From assembly GCA_938016625.1 (NCBI GenBank), contig CALILB010000223.1, forward strand, positions 1-7,226: 7,226 bases of DNA, given 5' to 3'. A model generated the notes under the pieces. That model did no database searches. It saw nothing but the letters and a program-made list of their open reading frames with translations, and had not been told where the DNA came from. A program made the translations under genes and the position numbers. Origin of the DNA: an uncultured bacterium (GTDB taxonomy: Bacteria > Acidobacteriota > Thermoanaerobaculia > Multivoradales > JAHEKO01). This document shows, piece after piece, positions 1 to 5,065 of the stretch (its first letter is position 1; each line of letters opens with the position of its first letter).

Positions 1-1135
1 GCGCGAGGATCGAGACCAGCAGGAGCATCCGAAACAGGAAGCCCGGGAAGTACTCCCGGCCCCGGCTGCGGCGCTCCGCCGGTCCGGTGCCTCGCCAACC
101 GCCGGGAACTCCACGCCATACCAGCAACGCCCAGACCACGAAACCGACCCAGTAGAGGGTCCGACGGTGCCACACTCGGCCCAGGGCAACGAGGTAGACG
201 TCCTCGTCAGCCGGACGGCCAGCCAGTCCGTCGAGGCGACGCGCCGTCGCCGCCAGGGCCCTGGACCACTCGCCCAGACGTATCCGATCGAGACGCTCGC
301 CACGATCTCCCGGTCGGTGGTATTCAGGATCGAAGCTGCTGAACGAGGCATCCGAGACCAGCACAGAGGGGATGCCGGCCGCCAGAAAACTGTCGCTGTC
401 GGCAACAAAGAGGGCCCGGCTCGAACGCATGGTCAGCTGCCCAAGGACGGAGAACCAGGGATCGATCACCGACAGTGGTCGGTCGCTGTCCTCGGTGGCG
501 GCGACCACCGCGTGAATCAGCCAGGCGGGTGTCAGCGCCCACCTCTCGGTACCGGCGACGGGAAGCGTGTGGATCACCGAGCCGCGACTCCCCTCCCACC
601 CCACCAGGTCCACGTTGACATTCGCCAGGATCCGGTCCCGCTCGGCTGTCGTCCGGCTTGCCACCCAATCGCGACTGCCGGCAAGCTCCTCTTCTTCGCC
701 GTCGAAGAGCACCACACGCACCGTGTGTCGAAGAGGAGTACGACTTAGGTCGGCGATGGCGGCCAGGATCACCGCACAGCCGGCGGCGTCGTCCGCGGCC
801 CCCGGGCTCTTCTCTACCGTGTCGTAGTGAGCGCTCAGCAGAATCTCGGTGTCATCGTGGCCCCGAAGCACTCCCGTCAGATTGCCGAGGTGTGAGCCCT
901 CGACCGGGTCCAACCGGCGAACCTCCTCGAGGCCCGCCCTCTCCATCGCCGCCAGCAGATAGTCGACGACTTCGGGTCGCTGGGGCCGGCCTGAGGGCCG
1001 TGGTCCGAGCCGCGCGAGATCCGCGGCGATGTCGAAAGGCTCCGCCGGGGCGCCGCCGACCGCGCCCGCGACGAGCATCAGGACGACGGTCGTCAACAGG
1101 AGCGGTTTTGCCAGGAATGGATTCCGATCGGTCAA
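1..1135 (-). CDS. Exported M28-family zinc peptidase, membrane-anchored (3' end beyond window)
   Basis: Predicted zinc exopeptidase acting outside the cytoplasm; substrate unknown. At least 378 residues are visible. The M28 metal-site motifs all appear in order: SAHYDT (H103, D105), GAADDAAG (D115/D116), FDGEEEE (E147-E150, giving the catalytic and ligand glutamates), NVDLVG (D176) and YHRPGD (H273), so the enzyme looks catalytically complete. The TTG start at 1135-1133 is chosen because it overlaps the preceding stop as TTGA and yields a classic signal peptide: basic n-region (R4, K10), hydrophobic stretch 12-26, and an A-x-A-like site ending GAPA (28-31). A later ATG at 1078 would cut into this signal peptide. 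After the peptidase domain a Trp-rich membrane segment (about 326-340) and a second hydrophobic segment (from about 363, cut by the edge) suggest membrane anchoring. It is the last visible gene of the rplU operon. Family assignment is firm; substrate and full length are not. Confidence 0.9.
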   Translation of the reverse strand, partial: MTDRNPFLAKPLLLTTVVLMLVAGAVGGAPAEPFDIAADLARLGPRPSGRPQRPEVVDYLLAAMERAGLEEVRRLDPVEGSHLGNLTGVLRGHDDTEILLSAHYDTVEKSPGAADDAAGCAVILAAIADLSRTPLRHTVRVVLFDGEEEELAGSRDWVASRTTAERDRILANVNVDLVGWEGSRGSVIHTLPVAGTERWALTPAWLIHAVVAATEDSDRPLSVIDPWFSVLGQLTMRSSRALFVADSDSFLAAGIPSVLVSDASFSSFDPEYHRPGDRGERLDRIRLGEWSRALAATARRLDGLAGRPADEDVYLVALGRVWHRRTLYWVGFVVWALLVWRGVPGGWRGTGPAERRSRGREYFPGFLFRMLLLVSILA

Positions 1136-2043
1136 GGGATGCCGTAGCGCCGCCGTTTTTCCCACAGCGTCTTGCGGCTGATGCCCAATACCTCGGCGGC
1201 CCGGCCCTGATGCCCTCTGGTATGTGCCAGGGCGCGAATGATCTGTCGCTTCTCGACCTCCGCCAGCGATTCGGGCCCGCCGTGACTGTCGCTCGGGCCG
1301 GGGGGATCGAGGGCACCTTCGCCCTGCAGGATCACGGCCCTCTCCAGCACATTCTTGAGCTCCCGGAGGTTCCCCGGCCACGAGTACTCCGCCATCCAGG
1401 CACGAGCCGCGGGGGCGATCTCGAGCCGGCCCACACCAAAGCGCACTTGCAGATCGGCCAGAAACGACTCGAGCAGCGGGTCGAGGTCTTCCCTGCGCTG
1501 TCTTAGCGGCGGCAGGCGGACGGTTACCACTTCGAGCCGGTAGAAGAGATCTTTGCGAAAGGTGCCGCGGGTGACACGCTGTGGCAGGTCTTCGGAGCCG
1601 ATCCCCAAGAAACGCACATTGGAGCGGGTGTCCGTTCCACCCAGCGGTGTAAAGCGCTGCTCCGACAGCAGCCGCAGCAGCTTTGGCTGCGAGGTGACGG
1701 GAATCTCTTCGACGTGATCCAGCAACAGGGTGCCGCCGTCGGCATGGAGCACTTTCCCTTCTACCGAAGCTTCGGCGCCGGTAAATGCACCCACCCGGTG
1801 TCCAAAGAACTCGGACTCGAAAAGCGTGCTGGGAATCAGCCCGATGTCGACTTCCACCAGGGGACCGTGGGCACGGGCGCTCGACTGGTGGAGGACCCGC
1901 GCCAGGGTCGAGCGGCCACTCCCCGCCTCTCCCAGGATGAGGATTGGAGCGTCGGTGCTTGCGGCCCGCGCCACCGACTGCAAAGTCGGTCTCAGAGAGG
2001 GCGAGGATTCAGCGAGGGTGGCGAGTGGCGCGGTGGTAGTCAC
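1132..2043 (-). CDS. Sigma54-activator-like AAA+ regulator with no receiver domain and degenerate ATPase motifs
   Basis: 303-residue protein of the bacterial enhancer-binding protein family: AAA+ domain about 13-240, Fis-type helix-turn-helix about 257-303 (GRAAEVLGISRKTL). There is no N-terminal receiver, GAF or PAS domain. The sigma54-contacting GAFTGA loop (85-90), the arginine-finger region FRKDLFYRL (R163, R169) and the WPGNLREL sensor II motif (222-229) are intact. The ATP site is altered: Walker A reads GEAGSGRS, with R44 in place of Lys; Walker B reads LLLDH, with H110 in place of Glu; the sensor I segment reads LGIGSEDL where the family usually has IAATNxDL. ATP hydrolysis is therefore doubtful; it may act as a DNA-binding partner, a subunit of a mixed ring, or a non-activating regulator. 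The GTG start overlaps the rsfS stop as GTGA, which fixes the start. Target genes are unknown. Confidence 0.9.
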   Translation of the reverse strand: MTTTAPLATLAESSPSLRPTLQSVARAASTDAPILILGEAGSGRSTLARVLHQSSARAHGPLVEVDIGLIPSTLFESEFFGHRVGAFTGAEASVEGKVLHADGGTLLLDHVEEIPVTSQPKLLRLLSEQRFTPLGGTDTRSNVRFLGIGSEDLPQRVTRGTFRKDLFYRLEVVTVRLPPLRQRREDLDPLLESFLADLQVRFGVGRLEIAPAARAWMAEYSWPGNLRELKNVLERAVILQGEGALDPPGPSDSHGGPESLAEVEKRQIIRALAHTRGHQGRAAEVLGISRKTLWEKRRRYGIP

Positions 2044-2414
2044 TTGGCAAAGTCACTGGTGACATCCGGGGCGTCCGCCCACAGCCTCTCGAGGCCGTAG
2101 AACGAGCGCGTTTCTTCGTCGAAGATATGTACAACAAAGTCCCCGTAATCCATGAGCACCCACCGGCCGTTCTTGTATCCCTCGATCTGCAGCGGCCGGA
2201 CGCGCTCATCCTTCATGGTCTGCTGGACCGCATCGGCGATCGCTTGGACTTGACGTCCGCTGGTGCCGCTACAGATGAGGAAGTAGTCGGTGAAGGATGT
2301 GACCTCGCCCAGCTGCAGGACCCTGAGATCGTAGGCTTTCCGCTCTTCTGCTGCAGCGACCACCTCGCGGCATCTGGCCTCGACGTCCGGAGCGGTGGTG
2401 GGCTGGCTCTTCAT
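2040..2414 (-). CDS. rsfS: Ribosome silencing factor RsfS
   Basis: 124-residue protein of the RsfS/Iojap/DUF143 family. Known members bind L14 on the large ribosomal subunit and block joining with the small subunit, lowering translation during starvation. Family signatures are clear: SFTDYFLICSGTSGRQVQAI (40-59), then GYKNGRWVLMDYGDFVVHIF (79-98) and RSFYGLERLWADA (103-115). The ATG at 2414-2412 overlaps the nadD stop as ATGA. The same frame stays open upstream into nadD, but those codons do not resemble RsfS and give about 88 extra residues, so the longer start is rejected. Its own stop overlaps the next gene's GTG. The length is slightly above E. coli RsfS (105 residues) because of short N- and C-terminal tails. 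Position after nadD matches many bacterial genomes. Confidence 0.95.
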   Translation of the reverse strand: MKSQPTTAPDVEARCREVVAAAEERKAYDLRVLQLGEVTSFTDYFLICSGTSGRQVQAIADAVQQTMKDERVRPLQIEGYKNGRWVLMDYGDFVVHIFDEETRSFYGLERLWADAPDVTSDFAK

Positions 2415-3019
2415 CGATAGAGGGAGTACTTGCGAATGTACTTTAGCACCAAAGGCGGCACGACCCCCTCCGGAGGCTGGTCCCCGGCGCCCAAGAGCCG
2501 ACGTAGATCGGTCGCCGAAATGTCCACCGGGCGATTGGTGACGAATCGTACCCGCTCGCTTCCGGCGAGCTCCCTGAGCTCGGGGGGCAGCTTCGACTGA
2601 ATCTCCTCCAGCCGCCAGTCGGGTCGGACCAGAACCGCCAGCCAAGCCTCCTCGGTGAGATCCTGCCAGCGTCTCCACTCCGTCAGCTCGGCCAGATTGT
2701 CGGCCCCCAGGATGACGTGCAGTTCGGCCTCGGGATAAAGACCCCGAAAGTGCTCGACCGAATCGATGGTAAAGGCCGGCTGATCACTCGCCATCTCGAA
2801 AGGCGAGGCGTAGAAGTTCTCTTCGTCCAGCAGCGCCAGCTCCACCATGGTGAAACGGGCACGTGCCGGCGCGAACTCACGCGCCAGCTTGTGGGGGGGC
2901 ACCGCCGTCGGCAGATAGATGACCCGTTCGAGACCCAGCTCGACGGCAGCCTCGCGTACAGGGTGGATGTGGCCGTAGTGAATCGGGTCGAAACTGCCGC
3001 CAAAAAGTCCGATCTTCAT
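2411..3019 (-). CDS. nadD: Nicotinate-nucleotide adenylyltransferase
   Basis: 202-residue cytoplasmic enzyme that joins nicotinate mononucleotide and ATP to give deamido-NAD, a late step of NAD synthesis. The nucleotidyltransferase fold is shown by GGSFDPIHYGH (7-17; H14 and H17 are the catalytic HxGH pair), the PPHK loop (41-44), LGADNLAELTEWRRW (104-118; nicotinate-pocket region) and the C-terminal ISATDLRRLL motif (167-176; usually ISSTxIR) that binds the ATP phosphates. It ends KYIRKYSLYR, typical of NadD. The ATG overlaps the obg stop as ATGA, and the gene's own TGA overlaps the rsfS ATG in the same way, so translation of all three is probably coupled. Length is normal for the family and no key residue is missing. 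Confidence 0.96.
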   Translation of the reverse strand: MKIGLFGGSFDPIHYGHIHPVREAAVELGLERVIYLPTAVPPHKLAREFAPARARFTMVELALLDEENFYASPFEMASDQPAFTIDSVEHFRGLYPEAELHVILGADNLAELTEWRRWQDLTEEAWLAVLVRPDWRLEEIQSKLPPELRELAGSERVRFVTNRPVDISATDLRRLLGAGDQPPEGVVPPLVLKYIRKYSLYR

Positions 3020-4023
3020 GCTTCCTTCTCCTGCTGCAGGCGTCGCCCGAGCTCGGCGATGAGCGCCGGTAGTCCCTGACCCGTGACCGAGCTGATCTCC
3101 AGATAGGCGTAGCCCCTTTTGTCGGCAAGCTGCTGGAGCTCATCCCGGCGCTCCTCGCGCACGGCATCCATCTTGGAGCCGACGATCAGACTCTCCTTGG
3201 CCAGCAGCTCGGAATCGAAAGCCTGCAGCTCGCGCTCGATCGTTCCCAGATCCTCGGACGCACTCTGATCAGGTGTCGAGAGATCCACGAGATGGACCAG
3301 CACCCGGCAGCGCTCGACGTGACGCAGGAATTGGGTACCCAGACCTGCCCCCTGGGCCGCACCAGCGATCAGGCCCGGGATGTCGGCGACGACAAATGGC
3401 TCCCCCCCGATCTCATCGGCCACCACCCCGAGCTGTGGAATCAGAGTTGTAAACGGGTAGTCGGCTATCTTGGGACGCGCCGCCGAGATGACGCTGATGA
3501 GGGTCGACTTACCGGCATTCGGCAGACCGACGATACCGACGTCGGCGAGCAGCTTGAGCTCCAATCGCAGCCGCCGCTCGGGTCCGGACTCCCCCGGCTC
3601 CGCATGCCTTGGTGCCTGCCGAGTCGCGCTTGTGAAGCGGGCATTGCCCCGTCCTCCGCGCCCACCTTGTGCCACTTCGAGCTTCTGGTCCTGGGCCAAA
3701 ACCTCGCCCAGCATCTCGCCGGTCTCGGGGTCGAAGACCTGGGTACCCAGCGGCACTCCGATCATCAGGTCTTCCCCCGACCTGCCCGTGCGATTGGACC
3801 CTTCGCCATGGCGTCCACGCTCGGCGGCGTAGAGCGAGCGAAATCGGAGATGAAAGAGGGTGTTGAGCCCCTCTTCGCCGACAAGATAGACCGATCCACC
3901 ACGGCCCCCGTCGCCACCGGAGGGCCCGCCGCGCGGAACGAACTTCTCGCGTCGGAAGGCGACACAGCCATTCCCACCACGTCCACCCTGGACATGAATG
4001 AGAGCTTCATCGATGAAGGTCAA
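3016..4023 (-). CDS. obg: Obg/CgtA ribosome-associated GTPase
   Basis: 335-residue essential-type GTPase that acts in large-subunit maturation and stress signalling. The glycine-rich Obg fold occupies residues 1-157 (GGRGGNG, then GGPSGGDGGRGG). The G domain follows: G1 GLPNAGKS (166-173), switch I DYPFTTL (188-194), G3 DIPGL (214-218), G4 SKMD (283-286) and G5 SS (311-312). G4 has Ser where most GTPases have Asn. There is no C-terminal OCT extension, as in many short Obg proteins. The start is a TTG at 4023-4021, supported by homology (TFIDEALIHVQGG matches the usual Obg N-terminus) and by the lack of an in-frame ATG or GTG just upstream. A 54-nt gap separates it from rpmA. Its stop overlaps nadD. 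Confidence 0.96.
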   Translation of the reverse strand: MTFIDEALIHVQGGRGGNGCVAFRREKFVPRGGPSGGDGGRGGSVYLVGEEGLNTLFHLRFRSLYAAERGRHGEGSNRTGRSGEDLMIGVPLGTQVFDPETGEMLGEVLAQDQKLEVAQGGRGGRGNARFTSATRQAPRHAEPGESGPERRLRLELKLLADVGIVGLPNAGKSTLISVISAARPKIADYPFTTLIPQLGVVADEIGGEPFVVADIPGLIAGAAQGAGLGTQFLRHVERCRVLVHLVDLSTPDQSASEDLGTIERELQAFDSELLAKESLIVGSKMDAVREERRDELQQLADKRGYAYLEISSVTGQGLPALIAELGRRLQQEKEA

Positions 4024-4077
4024 GTCTGGGTTGCGCTCGATGCGCGAATGCTTGCGGGGGGGCCGAAGGGTACCGGA

Positions 4078-4335
4078 CTAGTCGGCCGGAACCACATTCA
4101 CAAAGGTGCCTCGCCGGCCCCGGTTCTGGAACTTGACGACGCCGTCCGCCTTGGCAAAGAGAGTGTCGTCCTTGCCCCGTCCTACGTTGACTCCGGGGAA
4201 GAACTTCGTCCCCCGCTGGCGTACCAAAATGGTTCCACCGCTAACGGCCTGACCGCCGAATCTCTTGACCCCGAGATTCTGCGGATTGGAATCGCGCCCG
4301 TTGCGACTGGATCCCTGTCCTTTTTTGTGTGCCAT
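4078..4335 (-). CDS. rpmA: Large-subunit ribosomal protein L27
   Basis: 85-residue L27. Its N-terminal tail reaches toward the peptidyl transferase centre of the 50S subunit. It begins MAHKKGQGSSRNGRDS and carries GVKRFGG and ILVRQRGTKF blocks, then DDTLFAKADGVVKF, closely matching L27 across bacteria. There is no cleavable N-terminal leader like that of Firmicutes. The ATG follows rplU by 19 nt, and a GAGG sequence about 12 nt upstream serves as ribosome binding site. Length is normal and nothing is broken. Confidence 0.97.
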   Translation of the reverse strand: MAHKKGQGSSRNGRDSNPQNLGVKRFGGQAVSGGTILVRQRGTKFFPGVNVGRGKDDTLFAKADGVVKFQNRGRRGTFVNVVPAD

Positions 4336-4354
4336 GACCCGATATCCTCGTCAA

Positions 4355-4672
4355 TCAACTCTTGATGTTGTCGATTTTTACCCGCAGCAGATTCTGCCGA
4401 TGACCCTGGGTACGCCGATACCCTTTGCGGCGCTTCATCTTGAAGACCTTGATCTTGGGCCCTCTGACCTCGTCCACCAGCACCCCGGTGACCTTGGCGC
4501 CCTTGACGACGGGTGAGCCGATCTTGGTCTTCTTGTCATCCGACACCACCAGCACTCGGTCGAAGTCGACCTTGCGGACTTTCTTACCGGTTACCGGCGT
4601 GATCTCCACATCGATCACATCGCCGGGCTCCACCCGGTACTGCTTTCCACCACTCTCGATTACTGCGTACAT
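4355..4672 (-). CDS. rplU: Large-subunit ribosomal protein L21
   Basis: 105-residue L21, a 23S rRNA-binding protein of the 50S subunit, and the first gene of the operon. It begins MYAVIESGGKQYRVEPGD, the usual L21 opening, and ends with the L21 signature around KMKRRKGYRRTQGHRQ (GHRQ at 90-93). The ATG at 4672-4670 is preceded by AGGAG at 4687-4683 with a 10-nt spacer. A longer in-frame start near 4723 would add 17 unrelated residues and would lie upstream of this ribosome binding site and at the predicted -10 element, so it is rejected. Confidence 0.97.
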   Translation of the reverse strand: MYAVIESGGKQYRVEPGDVIDVEITPVTGKKVRKVDFDRVLVVSDDKKTKIGSPVVKGAKVTGVLVDEVRGPKIKVFKMKRRKGYRRTQGHRQNLLRVKIDNIKS

Positions 4673-4682
4673 GAGCACAAAT

Positions 4683-4687
4683 CTCCT
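4683..4687 (-). promoter_or_regulatory. Ribosome binding site of rplU
   Basis: On the minus strand the sequence reads AGGAG, 10 nt before the rplU ATG. It decides the start in favour of MYAVIES over the longer reading. Confidence 0.75.
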
Positions 4688-4713
4688 GAATCGCCAGAAC
4701 CGGCGGAGCAGGG

Positions 4714-4743
4714 AGGGTAGCACGTTGCCCCGGAATGGGTCAA
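4714..4743 (-). promoter_or_regulatory. Sigma70-type promoter of the rplU-rpmA-obg-nadD-rsfS operon
   Basis: On the minus strand, TTGACC (4743-4738) and TACCCT (4719-4714) are separated by 18 bp. TGC directly before the -10 gives an extended -10 element. The predicted transcript starts near 4707 and has a short leader of about 35 nt, leaving no room for a long L21-type leader RNA. The -35 is strong and the -10 is weak but typical of GC-rich genomes. It probably drives at least through rsfS and perhaps through the peptidase. Confidence 0.6.
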
Positions 4744-4772
4744 TCCACGCCTTTCGCGCTGCCGGCTCCTGC

Positions 4773-4778
4773 TAGACT
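4773..4778 (+). promoter_or_regulatory. Possible extended -10 element for the small zinc-ribbon gene
   Basis: TAGACT is preceded by TGC, giving the same TGCTA core as the rplU -10 on the other strand. No convincing -35 hexamer lies at normal spacing (cctttc with 17 bp is the closest). The predicted start point is around 4785, just before the ribosome binding site. The promoter would be divergent from the rplU promoter with almost no space between them. Confidence 0.35.
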
Positions 4779-4793
4779 CGGTCCCCGAAACCC

Positions 4794-4801
4794 GAGGAGG
4801 T
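4794..4801 (+). promoter_or_regulatory. Strong Shine-Dalgarno site of the zinc-ribbon gene
   Basis: GAGGAGGT is near-perfectly complementary to the 16S rRNA 3' end and lies 7 nt before the ATG at 4809. It is the strongest ribosome binding site seen in the window and is good evidence that this short frame is translated. Confidence 0.8.
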
Positions 4802-4808
4802 CGGTGTC

Positions 4809-4973
4809 ATGGCCGCACCCGAATACCTTGTCTGCATCAATTGCGAATCCCCCTGCTACGTCTTCGAGTGGAAGGACGACGCGCCTACCGAGGTTCTGTG
4901 CGAGGTGTGCGGCAATGAGGATATCGAGGAGTTCCTCACTCCCGAAGATTTCGATACCCTGATCGGCAGCTAA
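4809..4973 (+). CDS. Small acidic CxxC/CxxC zinc-ribbon protein, unidentified
   Basis: 54-residue open frame with a strong ribosome binding site. Two cysteine pairs, C9-x2-C12 and C31-x2-C34, are spaced like a zinc ribbon, with an extra C16. Between and after them the protein is markedly acidic: DD at 23-24, then ED/EE and PEDFDT in the tail, ending LIGS. No membrane segment or signal peptide is present, so it is probably cytoplasmic. It could be a small protein-protein adaptor, a zinc store, or a ribosome-associated zinc ribbon given its place opposite rplU, but none of these is shown. I do not recognise the family. The cysteine pattern, start context and TAA stop support a real gene; overlapping longer frames on either strand lack any such signature. 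The inverted repeat starts 2 nt after its stop. Confidence 0.8.
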   Translation: MAAPEYLVCINCESPCYVFEWKDDAPTEVLCEVCGNEDIEEFLTPEDFDTLIGS

Positions 4974-4974
4974 A

Positions 4975-5065
4975 CGGGAAATTAGGGACACGTATCCGAT
5001 TCTTGCCGCCGAAAGTGCAATTTCAGGGGAGATCGAAAGAATCGGTACGTGTCCCTAATTTCCCG
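4975..5065. repeat. Long imperfect inverted repeat, REP/MITE-like palindrome
   Basis: The left arm 4975-5004 (30 nt) and right arm 5037-5065 (29 nt) are reverse complements except for one extra T in the left arm at 4994, next to the CACGTA block. The 32-nt loop (5005-5036) has no open frame. The outer arms carry GGGAAATTAGGGACACGTA, which is AT-rich against its surroundings. Inferred from memory of the type: palindromes starting GGGAAATTAGGGACA recur in many bacterial genomes and are often linked to REP-associated IS200-like transposases. No transposase is present here, so it would be non-autonomous. It sits between convergent genes, and could also act as a two-way terminator or mRNA stabiliser, though it has no T-run. 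Confidence 0.85.

Noticed and set aside
167..1506. Overlapping plus-strand open frames opposite the peptidase and regulator
   Set aside because: Arg/Pro-rich low-complexity translations typical of shadow frames; the minus strand encodes the complete M28 metal site and the AAA+ protein here.
2415..2678. N-terminal extension of rsfS by about 88 residues
   Set aside because: The extra residues lie in nadD in another frame and do not resemble RsfS; the ATGA overlap start gives a normal protein.
3292..4365. 357-codon plus-strand open frame across obg and rpmA
   Set aside because: It is antisense to two genes with unmistakable family motifs; its translation has no recognisable domain, and long antisense frames are expected in GC-rich coding DNA.
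4740..4991. 83-codon minus-strand frame opposite the zinc-ribbon gene
   Set aside because: The plus-strand frame has the CxxC pairs and a strong ribosome binding site; the minus frame has no comparable start signal or recognisable domain.
4975..5065. Classic intrinsic terminator
   Set aside because: The stem is far longer than usual, the loop is 32 nt and no T-tract follows either arm. It may still affect transcript ends, but I list it as a repeat.
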